DNA from: Fragilaria crotonensis
Taxonomy: Eukaryota > Bacillariophyta > Fragilariophyceae > Fragilariales > Fragilariaceae
Reading direction: 5' to 3'
NCBI GenBank assembly: GCA_022925895.1
Contig: JAKSYS010000261.1
Coordinates: 1 to 64,000, forward strand
Length of the DNA: 64,000 nucleotides
The position numbers and the translations under genes are program-made. Every line of letters starts with the position of its first letter. Positions within the stretch are counted from its first letter, which is position 1. The notes under the pieces are model-generated. The model was not told the DNA's origin. It did no database searches and worked only from the letters and a program-made list of their open reading frames with translations. Below, in pieces: positions 11,114-22,600 of this stretch.

Positions 11114-11779
11114 GGTTGTTAGTGATATTGTGTTTGATCGGCGAGTAAAGAGCTGAACTGGATGATGGGAAGTTATGGAGGGGATTGTGCGATTGCAATT
11201 CGTGATCGCATCAATCCGATCGGATGTTGAGAAGTCCGCCTTTTTTTCGAGAAAAATATGACGATGGGTACCGGTATGAATGAATCAATGTGATGACGTG
11301 ATGACGTGATAGGATGCAATCACGTTTCGGGGTCGCCAAAATTTCATAAATTCATGTGTCTGAGACTTCTGTTGACGTCAGCGCCCTAGTCGTCAACAAG
11401 GACCAACGGCCAATCACCCCTTCCTCTGTCCGCTGTCCGTTCCAAGAGATCAGGAACATCACTGTGACATCACTGAAGTTGAGCGTCACACGTCTCACTG
11501 TCGTAGGTTGGACGAGGTTTAGTTTTATGTTCCAAGGATGACGATCGCTGGTCCGTCAGCAGTCCACGAACGTATCATTGGCACCTGCTTATTTCAATAA
11601 AACCTCTTAGCTGAACCCACGGAAATGGTAGCTTCAAGTCTAAGTCTCTCGTGAATTCGAAAATTGTTACGGAATAATCAAAGAACAGTCATTAAGTGCA
11701 CCTCGGGTTCCATCGCTTGTACTAGTAGCCTAGCAACTTGACACGGATGTCTATGGTTCCTATTGGAAAGCAATGAACG
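11114..11779. other. Intergenic region between the HA-domain and PrmA genes
   Basis: No supported ORF or RNA. It must hold the promoter of the HA-domain gene (start 11113) and the 3' end of the PrmA gene (stop 11780). The only recognisable sites are the CRE-like words described separately. Confidence 0.6.
11294..11380. promoter_or_regulatory. Cluster of CRE-like sites upstream of the HA-domain gene
   Basis: TGACGTG occurs twice in tandem (about 11294 and 11302) and the full palindrome TGACGTCA lies at 11373-11380. In Phaeodactylum, TGACGT is the core of the CO2/cAMP-responsive elements bound by CREB/ATF-like bZIP factors (established knowledge). That these sites act on the gene starting at 11113 is inference. 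Confidence 0.4.
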
Positions 11780-13042
11780 TTAATTTGCACGCATGTTACG
11801 AATGCCAGTGATGAGTACCCATTCTCCCATTTGCTGCTCTACGTGAACATCGTCGAAGAACTTCACATATGCATCCATTACCATTGTCGCTTGAGGCGCT
11901 AGGATGCCGCTAAGGCCAAGCAGTCCTCCCGGCACGACGAGGTGCGCCAAAGTTGGTGCTAATGTCACCAGAGGGCCTGCCAAAATGTTGGCCACACAGG
12001 CATCGTGAACCGGAGCATGAAGATGTGGAGGCAGCACTTGTCCTGCTTCTTTTTGATAGGCCTTCATGAGAATCGATTTGGATTCACTGTCCATGGTATC
12101 TTCCAATGGTGGTAGATAGTTTACCATCTGTAGCCCATTGACGGCAGCATTTTGATTGGCTATACGTACTGCGTCAATATCAATATCAACACCTATGGCC
12201 GTCACCGATGGACTGAGAGCACAAGCCGCCAATCCCAGTACGCCCGAGCCAGAGCCATAGTCCATTAGGGACGTAACGTTATGTGTACGCAGCACGTTCT
12301 GCACCCAACCCAAACAAAGTTGCGTGGTTGGGTGCTCACCCGATCCGAAGGCAACGCCTCCTTCTAGTTGAAGCTGTACCAAATCCTCATCCGAGCTGCT
12401 GTTGAAGCTGCTTTCCACTATTACTTTCTCGACATCCTCCTGAGTGTGCCACGGAAATCGCAACACAATTCCTTGGACCAGAATAGGATTCCAGCTTTGT
12501 TGAACATGGCGAACCCAATCTCGATCGGGCATTTCTTCAACTTGATAGTCGACAGCATTTGCAAGGTCCAAACCCGTGCGTACCAAATCTGCCACGAGCT
12601 CCAGATCGACCGATGCCGCAAAGTGTGCCACAACGTTGCATTTGTTCCAAACGATGGTCCCGTCTGTGGATACAGGAGGTGTCGTAGTCGGCATGTGCGC
12701 GTATTGGCCTGGTTCCCGAAAGACGGGAACTTCTTGGTCAGTATCGCGATCAGAATCCGTAATGCTGGTCGAACAGGCACCCAGTTCCATGAGAAAATCG
12801 CATAATAGTTGAGGTTCTTGCGTCTTGTCGAGGTTGGTGAAGACCATTGATCGCAACGCAGCCGGTGATGAATTCAAGTCAAGCGTTGTATCGATATTGT
12901 CGTTGTGCGTGGCCAATCGAACCGTTGTCGATGATGATGATGATGATGATGATGATGATCTCGGGCCTGATGGTCCTAAGTGTACTCCAAACGGTGCGAC
13001 TTGGTCGAACAAGAAAAAGGATACGAGGATCATGGATTTCAT
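11780..13042 (-). CDS. prmA: Ribosomal protein L11 methyltransferase (PrmA-like), organelle-targeted
   Basis: This 420-aa protein begins with MKSMILVSFFLFDQVAPFGV, a signal-like segment, then a ten-serine run. The C-terminal half is a class I SAM methyltransferase of PrmA type: AFGSGEHPTTQLCL (compare the bacterial AFGTGTHPTT), motif I MDYGSGSGVLGLAACAL, an acidic GVDIDIDAVRIA, the N-I-L-A-G-P motif (ANILAGPLV, matching the bacterial NILA.PL substrate loop) and PGGLLGLSGIL. Bacterial PrmA trimethylates ribosomal protein L11. The N-terminal ferredoxin-like part is longer than in bacteria (about 290 aa) and contains low-complexity insertions. The VAPFG stretch loosely recalls the diatom plastid ASAFAP motif, so a plastid location is plausible but mitochondrion is not excluded. 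The start was chosen at the first ATG of the frame; an upstream exon cannot be ruled out. Confidence 0.88.
   Translation of the reverse strand: MKSMILVSFFLFDQVAPFGVHLGPSGPRSSSSSSSSSSTTVRLATHNDNIDTTLDLNSSPAALRSMVFTNLDKTQEPQLLCDFLMELGACSTSITDSDRDTDQEVPVFREPGQYAHMPTTTPPVSTDGTIVWNKCNVVAHFAASVDLELVADLVRTGLDLANAVDYQVEEMPDRDWVRHVQQSWNPILVQGIVLRFPWHTQEDVEKVIVESSFNSSSDEDLVQLQLEGGVAFGSGEHPTTQLCLGWVQNVLRTHNVTSLMDYGSGSGVLGLAACALSPSVTAIGVDIDIDAVRIANQNAAVNGLQMVNYLPPLEDTMDSESKSILMKAYQKEAGQVLPPHLHAPVHDACVANILAGPLVTLAPTLAHLVVPGGLLGLSGILAPQATMVMDAYVKFFDDVHVEQQMGEWVLITGIRNMRAN
12930..12959. repeat. GAT trinucleotide microsatellite inside the PrmA gene
   Basis: About nine to ten GAT units. On the coding strand they read as TCA/ATC repeats and encode the serine run just after the presumed targeting peptide, a place that tolerates length changes. 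Confidence 0.95.
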
Positions 13043-13703
13043 TTCTAGTCCTGCAAGTGTTCTTTGGAGTAGTTGTGTTCGTTTGCGTGCACCTTCTTAG
13101 GATGTGGATCAAATTGATGCTGTCAAGCCACACGCCTCTCAGCAACAAGAAAGCGTGAATAAACCCAAGTCCTGACAATGATTGGCGACGATTTGCTTTA
13201 TATAGTACAGTAGATGGTCTCAAGCGCAAGAGCGCACGTATTCGTTCTTCTGTGGCGAACAGAATGAGTGGATTGGAGATGGGGAAATGGGACTCAAGAC
13301 TCGAAAAGGTATGTACATATGTACAGACTACCAGGTACAGACTACAGACAAGTCGTTGTACTGTATTCATACTCGGAGTACAAGTGTATGCATACAGGGT
13401 ACAAGTACTAGTACTTGCATAGTCTGTAGTGCGTAGTATCGGGCGATGCAGATAGGAAGGATGCTCATGATTCATGATACCACGTAAAATGCGTACACTG
13501 GCGAAAGACATTCGGCATCAGGGTTGCTCAGAGTCTACAATCTACAATACGCCAGTACAAGGAGGTCCGCCAGGTTGGTGTAGGAATCTTCAAAACTTTA
13601 CCACGCCCCACGACCTGGTCTGCTGCGCTTGGCGTGGTTCGAAGCTCGAACTACAAGTATCATTGTCACAAGAGTTGTTCTAACACCGTAATGAGCCGGC
13701 AAC
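13043..13703. other. Intergenic region upstream of the PrmA gene
   Basis: No supported gene in 660 bp. The middle (13310-13440) is rich in GTAC/AGTAC words like the 6.9-8.9 kb region. It should contain the PrmA promoter and the 3' end of the neighbouring membrane protein gene. Confidence 0.6.
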
Positions 13704-14774
13704 TCAACTCTTAGCTCCGTTCTTTCTCAGAAAAACGTGGTATCGATCAAAGATTGTGTCATTCTCAAAAACCAGCGAGGCTGGGTCCACATCCCATCCA
13801 TAGTTTTCTATACTAGGTAGCCACCACTCTCGATTGACACCACCCCAATCCCACAATTCTTCGCATATCGGATATGATACTTGCTCCACAATCACAGCAG
13901 ACCCTGGTTTGGCAATCCGAACCATTTCGCTAACCCATTTGCCGTAAAAATTGTTCTGCTTCTCTTGTGCCATCATGACAAGCTTCTTTTCCTTCCAATT
14001 CTCCTCAACTTCAGCTTCCTGACAAAGTTTCTGATATGCGGCAGTGTTTTCTTCCCCACTGTCCAGCTTCAGCTCCAGTGGATCCAAGAGTGACGATATG
14101 TAGCCCGTATAGACCAAATCGAAAGAATTGGACGGTACGTACGACAAGTTGGAGGAATCCCCTACACATATTCTACCCTTTTTGGATGCCCCGGGCGCCA
14201 CATGATCGAATAACACGTTTGCCTTTTCGGTCGAGAACGGGAGGTACTCATTTCCGTACACTTCCAGGCTCGTAATGCCGGCGTCGCGTAGAATCTCTAA
14301 AGTCATGTACAAGTTAAGTCCAATCCCGCAAGCAGATTCGTACAAAGACTGCCCATTTTTGATGTTGGGAGGAAAGTACTTCTGTTTAAAGTCAAGCATG
14401 CCGTTCTTGACTTCATCGTACGATTGACCCCAACCGTCGTATGCCTCCTCTCGAAAATTCTGTAACCAATCGGTCACATTCTGCGTGTTGTTCACTTGAT
14501 CCTTCACATAGTCAGCATCAAAGGTTTTCTCGTCAAAATTGGGCGCTTCACGAATGGTTACGGGGCACTCGTAATTGACGAGAATCTTTGATGTTGTTGT
14601 TGCGGGCCTGCGATGGTAAAGAACAAGGAAGCCCACCAAGAACACGATCGATGTTGCGGTTACCGTCGCAAACCATCGACGATCCAAGAGTCGGGAGAGG
14701 GGAGCGCTGCGAGCCTTCCGTTCCATGGAAATTTCCATGTTGGCCATGAGGCCCCGCGCTTCTTCGTCGTCCAT
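13704..14774 (-). CDS. Type II membrane protein with SAM-methyltransferase-like domain
   Basis: The 356-aa product has a short basic cytoplasmic N-terminus (MDDEEARGL ... LLDRRW), one membrane helix (ATVTATSIVFLVGFLVLYH, residues about 36-55) and a lumenal domain with N-glycosylation sites. The lumenal part resembles class I methyltransferases: SLYESACGIGLNLYMTLEIL (motif I with E-x-A-C-G-x-G), ITSLEVYGNEYLP, RICVGDSSNLSYVPSNSFDL and VRIAKPGSAVIVEQVS. The strands occur in the expected order, but the substrate is unknown. The type II anchor suggests Golgi or ER. It lies 660 bp downstream of PrmA's start, on the same strand, and is not part of a shared transcript as far as can be seen. Confidence 0.75.
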   Translation of the reverse strand: MDDEEARGLMANMEISMERKARSAPLSRLLDRRWFATVTATSIVFLVGFLVLYHRRPATTTSKILVNYECPVTIREAPNFDEKTFDADYVKDQVNNTQNVTDWLQNFREEAYDGWGQSYDEVKNGMLDFKQKYFPPNIKNGQSLYESACGIGLNLYMTLEILRDAGITSLEVYGNEYLPFSTEKANVLFDHVAPGASKKGRICVGDSSNLSYVPSNSFDLVYTGYISSLLDPLELKLDSGEENTAAYQKLCQEAEVEENWKEKKLVMMAQEKQNNFYGKWVSEMVRIAKPGSAVIVEQVSYPICEELWDWGGVNREWWLPSIENYGWDVDPASLVFENDTIFDRYHVFLRKNGAKS

Positions 14775-17604
14775 GGTTGGTCAGAAAGAAGAATGTGCGT
14801 GCGTTGATTCGAAACTGAAAGATCTATATGCAGACAGCACACTCGCCAGTGCATGGATTCAGCATGGACACGTGCTCTTGGGACAAATTGCGCGTTCTGC
14901 CCTCCAACCTCCAACGGCATGGGTACATGGTGCCTATGACATTTTTCCAACAGAGGCGAAGATTGCTAAATTTCTCACATACGGGATCTTGCACATACTG
15001 TACACTCGAAGGCCGCCCATTGAAAGATCTTTCGAAAAGCGCTTTTCATGAGTCGTGGACACGTGAGTGGCATGTTCTGTCCATCACGCATGGTAGGAGG
15101 GACATCAAGGTTAATCACAACAAAAACGATTCCTGCTGACATCTCCAGTTGCGGCAACTAAGATTCCATTCTTATTCACATGGAAACAGGATTTAGCGGT
15201 GGTTCTATCCTTCACAACGGGCATCGTGGTGGAGCTCTTCATTTCTTGATGAGATTCTGAATTTCTCAATACTAGTAGGTCTTAAACAGAGAGATTCATT
15301 GCTTCTCCCACTGCATCACCCAAAGCAAGGGTGATTGACTGATTGTTCTACATTGCAATTGAGAAAATCACCGGTGTCAAGAGCAGATGACTTCAGCTGC
15401 TCTTGTGTGTGCCGAATTCTGTGGTGCGGACATCATCGGACTGATTTCTGTCAACTGTGCAACCAGCAACAACTACCAGTAGGAGTTTTAACAGCCAGTC
15501 CAGTATCAATCCTTGTCATTCTGAACAGACATGCCACCAATTTCTGTCAGAAGCATCAAACACCATTCCGGTATAGAATTGAGATCTTGTCACCTGCTCG
15601 TGTCTACATATGCCTAAACAAATTCTGATGAAGGGTGGAACGTAGAATGACATGAATTGTTCTTAATGTGGAATGTACTCCTCAAAGTTAGAATAATTCC
15701 CAAAAATCAAAGGTTTGAGACTGAGTCCCTTTTCAATGGAACCGTGCATTGGGCTCAGATGCGGTAAAATGTCGAGGCTGGCAACCATACACCAGTGCAT
15801 CAGTAAATCAATCTAGGCAAATGTCTTTGATGCATTACTATCAGCCTATTTGTATGAAATTATCATGGAATCAGCCGCGACAACAAACCTATTTCAAGTG
15901 AATCCTTGAGAATCTAAAACTCGCAGGAAAAGTCTTGGATGCTGTGTGTGTGAGGTCTCGTCCGCAATCTGGGTGCTGAATCTTTGCACAAACAATATAA
16001 AATCTGAAAATTTGGCATCAAGGGTTGACAACTTTTCCGCCCTCTTTCTGCTTGTTTTTAGCAGAATGTTTCCTTTATCTGCCTGGAAAGATGATATTCC
16101 TGGCAGATTTGCAACATTCTATTACCTCAATGATGCTGCCGAAAATGGACCACGGTTATAAGTACGCCCAAAGGCTGGGATGAGACCATACTTTATGGTC
16201 CTTACCATTTCCCCCTTCTTTTCCAGGAGCACTACATCCTCAACCTATAGTGTCTTAATTTTGGTGGTTTTAGTATGGAAACTTTTAATGTTCATTGCTT
16301 TCAAGCAAGTCATTCATAGGCTTCTTGACTTTGTGGAGTTCTTAAGGATCTTGGACTCTTCCAAGTCGCTCTTCCACGAGCTATACTAGTTCCCATCCAC
16401 TGCTGGACTTCGTCAGTCCTTGAGACACATTGAAGTTTCCATTGTTTTGCTCTGTAGTACTCGCACAATGACTTTATCGGGCATTGGCTGTTGGATGATG
16501 ATCTAATTACACAAGAACAGATGAACACCCCCATTGTCGCTCGTGCCAGGAGTTCCAGTGATGACTATCTTCTCCCTGCCTCTTTGTGGGACTTCACAGT
16601 ATTATTAGGCCCGTTCTTTCCGTCGCAGAATCAGCCGCAAAATCAGCCGCAGACCAGTAGTCGAAGTAATCAAATTTCATTCGAGTGAGTCAAAAATTTC
16701 TGCGGCTAAACGAATAGCACTGCGGCTGAAAAACCTCCTGGCTGTTTCGGGGAGGTTTTTCAGTCGCAGAAATCCGGGTTTTAATTCACTCATCAAAATG
16801 GTACAGTATCGCAGCACTACAGTAACAACGACATGAAACATGAATGTCCCCTTGTTGTCACTCGTTACTACAGCGCACATTTATTACATCATTCCTTCTT
16901 AATGGTTTCAAATAATAGGATAAATCATAAAATAATGCATGCGTCTGATCTTATTCTCTCATTACTACCTGTATGTGATGTAGTAGCCGTTGTCCGTTGT
17001 ACACATGCACTGAATTGTGATTATGGTACCGTACACCGTACGTATGACAGGGCAACGCAGTACGCGTGTCGACGTTCATCTGTATGTTTGGCAGAAGAAA
17101 ACACCACATCCGGTTCACATCTGAATGAAATTCTGCGAGTGCCCTTTTCGAGGGCTTTCCAACCGTCATCAAAAAATCATCCGCAAAAAGGGCGTGCGAA
17201 GCGTGCGGTTGCGGCTGAACTGTACTACGGTACTTGGATTAAATTTGAATGCAGTACATGTAGTATGGGAGTATCCATATTCCACATCAATCTTGTATAT
17301 GTATGACATAGTAGTTGTACTTGGATTAAATTTGAAATGCAGTACAGCGTACGCGTAATATGGGAGTATCGAGTATCCACATTCCACATCAAGCTTGTAG
17401 TACTTTCAGTAGTGTGTAGTATATCAGCATACTGCATCTTGATTTAGATTCTTCTGAATGTGCGACTGCAGAATGCCGAGTTAATGCGTATCATAGTTTT
17501 TGCAAACGCATTTCTGATTTTTTTGGTCTCCTCTTTACTCTGCACTCTGCACCTTCGGCCAACTTCCAACTGGCTTGCAATCGCGCAGCACCTTTGAATT
17601 CACC
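14775..17604. other. 2.8-kb region without a supported gene
   Basis: Only short, unsupported reading frames. Parts of 15.3-16.5 kb have a codon-like texture on the minus strand with many stops (for example SQCPIKSLCEYYRAKQWKL near 16.4 kb), so this may be an old, unrecognisable transposon or dead gene. A foldback hairpin element sits at 16683-16790. The last 200 bp should contain the promoter of the transporter at 17605. Related 40-bp words (TTGGATTAAATTTGAA plus GCAGTAC) occur twice at about 17235 and 17322. Confidence 0.5.
16683..16790. repeat. Foldback (MITE-like) inverted repeat
   Basis: GCGGCTGAAAAACCTCC at 16722-16738 is matched by its reverse complement at 16751-16767 with one mismatch and a 12-base loop. 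The outer arms also match imperfectly: GAGTGAGTCAAAAATTTCTG on the left against the complement of the AGAAATCCGGGTTTTAATTC, ACTC right arm. CAGCCGCA words flank it on the left. Family unknown; a small non-autonomous transposon is likely. Confidence 0.6.
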
Positions 17605-18843
17605 ATGGCATCCCCAGCAATCACCATTCTTTCTCCGCCTGAACTTGAGGAGGGGGTTAGAAAAGACAGCGAAGTCATTCCGTTGACAGGCGACGAAGCC
17701 GAAGATAAAACCAAGAAGCCAGACCTCGCAGATGCCCCCATCGTCACATCACTCGGCCTCAAGATTCTTTGCCTCTTGGCGGTGCAAAATTGCTTTAAGA
17801 ACTTGCTTATGCGCTATGTCATGAAGGACAAGCCAGAGTTCCTAACAAGCGCCGCCGTCATTGGCGTTGAAATCGTCAAAGTCGTGCTGTGCTTGGCGTA
17901 CATCGCCTTCATTGACAGACGCCCTTTATCCTCGATCATTACATTCCTACGTGACGATTACAAACACTCCATTCTTCTCGTCATTCCTGCCGCTGCATAT
18001 TCCTTTCAAATGTCCATGGAATACGTGGCCTTGGCGAATCTCAACGCGGCAATTTTTTCCGTACTCGTGCAAACGAAATTGCTCACGACAGCGTCCTTCT
18101 CGGCCGTCATCTTGCGCACCAAGTTTAAATACATTCAAATCATTTCACTGGTATTGCTGACAGTCGGAGTCATGCTCATCAACGGGAATCAAATGCAAGC
18201 GGGAAAGGTGGATGAATCAAGTAATACCAAAGGTGTAATGGCGACATTGGGTACGTACTTCTGGATTATTACAGAACCTGGTTCTTGACTTGAACACGAA
18301 ACGAGCCTTTTCTTATTGCTCGTTTGCTACAATTGTGTGCCTTCCTCTCTGACCTTGATCATATTTCTAATTCCAGGTATCGCGGCCAGTTCAGGATTCG
18401 CCTCAGTCTACACCGAAAAGGTCATCAAGGCCCAACGCAATAACAATGTCGCACGTCACAACTACTCCTTGGCATACATGCAGATACAATTGGCCCTGGT
18501 GTCCCTAGTGATTTTAGGTGTGTATACCGTGGTAATTGATTTTCAAACGATTGCAGAATATGGCTTGTTGCACAACTTCACTCCAGGCGCATTCGTCTCC
18601 ATTTTCAACAGCGCTCTTGGCGGTTTGATTGTTGCCTCCGTCTTAAAGTATGCCGACTCTGTTCTCAAGAGCTACGCGACGGCTATTTCGGTCGTCATGA
18701 CGGGCCTGCTTTCCATGCTGCTGTTCGGCACGGAACTCAATACGATTTACGCCATGGGCATTGTCAATGTCGTGTGCGCTGTGCTCTTGTACAATGGGAA
18801 GAATATGGATAAGGTGGTTTGTGGTGGTGGTGGACAAGCCTGA
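17605..18843 (+). CDS. Nucleotide-sugar transporter (SLC35A / UDP-GlcNAc / CMP-sialate type)
   Basis: Exons 17605-18250 and 18377-18843 flank a 126-bp intron (GTACGT donor, TTCCAG acceptor) inside a Gly codon, giving 370 aa. The start is the ATG in TTCACCATGGCA. About ten membrane helices are visible. Family marks: LCLLAVQNCFKNLLMRY, IPAAAYSFQMSMEYVALANL, NAAIFSVLVQTKLLTTASFS, the SSGFASVYTEKVIK segment and the GGLIVASVLKYADSVLKSYA motif typical of SLC35A carriers. These Golgi or ER antiporters exchange a nucleotide sugar for the nucleoside monophosphate. Substrate specificity cannot be read from sequence. The N-terminal 45 residues are acidic and cytosolic. Confidence 0.92.
18251..18376 (+). 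other. Intron of the transporter gene
   Basis: Donor GTACGT at 18251, acceptor CCAG ending at 18376, 126 bp. The flanking exons join as GVMATL-G-IAASSGF, matching the family. Without splicing the frame ends at a stop inside the intron. Confidence 0.88.
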
Positions 18844-19356
18844 CCAGACTTTCGCACCCACGGTAAAGAACTCTAGCAGTCTCGTTGCGCTTGTGCTGCA
18901 CGTTTTGTTGCGTCTTGACGTTTTGAAATCCTTAGGCAGGGAGTATCTGGTATAACTGTATTGGATCCTCTGTGTGCATCACAGTTTAGTGTTGACTGCC
19001 ATCATATCAGGTTCTGTTCTTCGTGGGGTGCTGTACGCGGTTTGCATTCATGCTTTAGTTTTACAATACACGACGAGTACATAATGTTTACGAACTACAA
19101 ACAACAGTCAAACAACACGGCGTATGTAAAATTCCAACTCGACTACTTGTACTCTACTACTAGGAGTATACGGTGGTATTGTAGCAATTCTAGCATAGAA
19201 GTGCTTGTAGTAGGTCTACGCACAACCTGGTATTATACTCCGATTACTCCACTTGGTAACAACTGCTAGTCGAGTAGGCGTAGAGTAGTACGGTAAATGT
19301 ACCTATTGGTGTATTCGGTCGGACTCAGCCCTCAGCCCTCAGCCCTCAGCCCTCAG
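18844..19356. other. Intergenic region before the CoDi insertion
   Basis: No supported gene. It ends in a heptamer tandem repeat (CAGCCCT, about four copies, 19325-19356) that was the target of the CoDi-like element at 19357; a further copy continues on the far side at 31509-31519. Confidence 0.7.
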
Positions 19357-19560
19357 TGTATAACTCTAGCAGCGCGATGAAACGCTGCAATGGACTTACT
19401 CAAAGAAAAGAAAAAGGTAACAGATAAAACAGATAATCCTAAGATAAGTGCGATGATAATACATCGTACACACACAATCGATCTATCGCTAACGTCACAC
19501 TGTAACGGCTAGTAAGTACCGTCATACCAGCCAGTACGACAGTACCACTCCACTTATTCA
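19357..19560 (-). repeat. LTR of CoDi copy 1 (3' LTR)
   Basis: 204 bp, begins TGTATAACTC and ends CTTATTCA as printed. It matches 25512-25618 joined with the tract after 31405, with a single base difference (AGTAAG against AGTTAG). Confidence 0.95.
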
Positions 19561-19628
19561 GTCCCCTCGAACAATATCACGTCGCAGGGTAATTGTTCGC
19601 CCATAAATCGACCTGGTATAATAAAGCC

Positions 19629-19687
19629 ACATGTCATTGCATGTCCAGGAGGTAACCGGCGCCGAATGGCGACCGATGAACCTAGGC
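19629..19687 (-). promoter_or_regulatory. Conserved structured 3' motif (CoDi copy 1)
   Basis: In element sense: GCCTAGGTTCATCGG, hairpin, CCGGTTACCTCCTGG, hairpin. Stem 1 pairs ATCGG+CGCC with GGCG+CCGGT around a one-base bulge. Stem 2 pairs ACATG with CATGT around a six-base loop. It lies between the pol stop and the polypurine tract. The same pattern occurs at 53649-53712 and 59769-59823 with paired substitutions in both stems. Confidence 0.7.
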
Positions 19688-19697
19688 TGTTCATCGC

Positions 19698-22600
19698 TCA
19701 ATACATAAACTTGTCGCACAATAACTCTTTCGTCACCTGAGGGAGCGGCTTGGTCAACACATCCGCCAAATTGGTCTTGCCATCTTCCTTGGTCACCCGA
19801 ATGGTTCCCGCTGCCACCGCCTCTCGCGTTCTATGATAAGCAATCGCATTATGCTTTTTCTTCAAAGTAGATTCCGGATAAATCGCGTTCTTCGTTACGG
19901 CTTCGTTATCACAGAAAACATTCGTTGCGCCTTCTATTGGCACTCCGAACATGCGCAACTTGTACCGCAAAGCCTCAATCAATTCCACCGAAATACGCAT
20001 CGCCACAAACTCGCTTCCAAACGTGGATGTCTCGACAGTGTTCTGTCTTTTACTAAACCATAAAATAGGGGCCCTGTTCACAAATAAGAGAATTCCAGAT
20101 TGCGAACGCCGCGTCACTCTGTTGCCAGCGTGATCAGCGTCAACGAAACAGTGAGTAGATACAGCATTACCTCTGGGTTCAGGTGCGTCCCCTGGAATCG
20201 GCTCCTGTGCCCCTCGATAGAAATCATGCCAATCGCATTGCACAAATCTCGATTCGTCGATAATAGGATGTTGTGAGTCAAACGCAAGTGTCCTCTTCGG
20301 TTTAGCCTTGAGGTACGCAAAGCAATGGTATACTTGTTGTAAATGCCCTTCTCTCGGCGCTGCAAGGTGAGTAGAAAGCATCGAAATCTCCATAGCAATG
20401 TCAATCCTACCAAGCTCTACCGCCCATCTCAATACGCCAATCTGTTCCTGATAGTATCGCATACCCTTCAGATTCAACTCCGGTGTCGTATCTAATTCCG
20501 GCCTGTAGTTAGACTGTATTGGTGTCGTGCATCGTGATGGTAATCGCTGTCCGGACGCATCGAGTGCGGCCTCCACATTCGCCACTGCTGCTTTGACATA
20601 GTCATGTGACGACATTGTCCAACAGGTTTGTCCTCCGATCACCATTTGTGCTAGCTGCGCTCCAAGATAATTTTCTGGCTTTTCGATTTTGTCGTCTTTC
20701 AACTTGAACGTTTCTTGGATTCCGGCCATCAATGATTTCGGATCATGAGAGATACAAAGGATGTCATCAACATACACAAGTACCATTTCGTAATACTTGA
20801 ACCCGTCCGGCTTGACTGCCGGGCGAATCCAAACGTCAGGATCTGCGCGCGAAGGTGCATAGCTTAAATCGTATAGGGTCTCGGCCAGGTGTGCTCGGAA
20901 TGCCGCGCCACTGGTTTTGAGCCCGTAGAGAGCCTTACGCACGATCATTACTTTACCTTCCTCGGATCCAAATTCCGGTCCGGCAATGATGTATATCTTT
21001 TCCCGGCAATCGGCAGTCAAATATGCATTCTGGATATCGCACGCTAAAATATCGAGTTGATTCAATGAAACAATGGTCAAGGCAATTCTTACCGAGTCAC
21101 GTGACACCACGGACGAATACGTCAAGGTCGCTGGCGCTTCGGTTTCGTTACCATTCGCAACAAGTCTCGCTTTCCTTCTAAAGTTCTCGCCCATTTTGAT
21201 GTCGAATATCATATGACACTTAATCTTTTGAAATCCTGGCGGTAACTCACCTGGGCTCTTCTCCCATTTTTCAAACGCTGGCCTCACATTCTTCATTTCT
21301 TTGCATATCGCTTCCCACCACAAGTGGTCACCGTTCTCTTTGTCGAATTGCAACGCTTCTTGAACTGTTTTAGGGATCTTGATGCCGAATTTATGTGTCC
21401 TTTGCCAGTACTTTGACTTGACTTTCGCAATGATTCGGTCGCGCTTCTTTAATACATCCTGCACCCACCACGCAAACGCTGGCTCATCGTCGATACGATT
21501 GGCCACAGCATATTCGGCGACGAGCACCGGGTATGATAATCTGGCGTCCTTTAATGCAATCCAGTTGGAGCTCCCGTCCTTCCATTGACAGAGCAAACTC
21601 CAGCCTTGTGTTGTTTCTTTCCTTCTCCTTACGCCGTTCTTCATGATAACAAATGCATCCTCTTTGTCTATCGCTGTCTCGTTTCGCTTGTAATCAATAA
21701 TGTCATCGAGTAGTAAGTGCTTGTTTCCCTCTTCGTCAATCTGTGAATATAAACTTTGTGCAATCAGGTTAGCGGTCAATGATTGTTCACGCCCGTCTGG
21801 AAATTCGACCGCGTATGCGCGTGTGTCGAGCAAAGGGTTGTCTGCGGCCATACCAATTGGTCGGCCTTCTGCGTCCCTTAGTCGCTTTGTAACTTTACCG
21901 TATTGTACTCTTCCTTCCTCATCCGCTACCGCTATCTCCTTATTCAAGTACTGATCGCCAATCGTGTCTGGTGTAAAATCAGCGTCTGCCTCCGGGACAT
22001 CGGGGTCATTCACAATCTGCCCATGTTCATCCCCGAATTGATCGTCACCGTCATCTGTATATCCATCCCAATCTTGAAGTTGCATCTCATTTTCGTCCCC
22101 TTGTATGATATGATTGTCCTCCTTGAGCATTTCGTTAATTCGGTCGGTGTATTCTTTGCTCCTTTCTTTCACTTCTGTTGTCGCTAACTCCAGATTCGTG
22201 ACCCTCTGAACTGTTGTTCTTGAGATCACTCGACCATTCGCTGTTAAAACCCAATAGGACATAAGATTACCGATTCGATGGGACACTCCAAGCCATCTCC
22301 CGAACATATTGTCGCCGACTCCGGCGTTGTCCTTGTACCACACCCAATCGTAGAAGGTGAAGTCGAGATACTCTGAGATGTCGGGCGTCTCGCCCGTTAC
22401 TTCTTCCATCGGTGTTCGGCCGTCAAGAGAAAATGAGGAGTTTGCAGTTAAAGACATTACCTCGCACACCCATACTATACCATAGTCCCAGAGTCGTTTC
22501 GGGACTTTCTGTTTCACCATCAGTCTAAACCATCGCCTCTTTACCTCTCTTATTACTGATTCCGCTCGATTCTGCTGAGGCCTTCCAGGTTCGCTGACGT

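Noticed and set aside
12368-13158. Plus-strand ORFs across the PrmA gene
   Set aside because: They are shadows of the minus-strand gene, which has clear family motifs.
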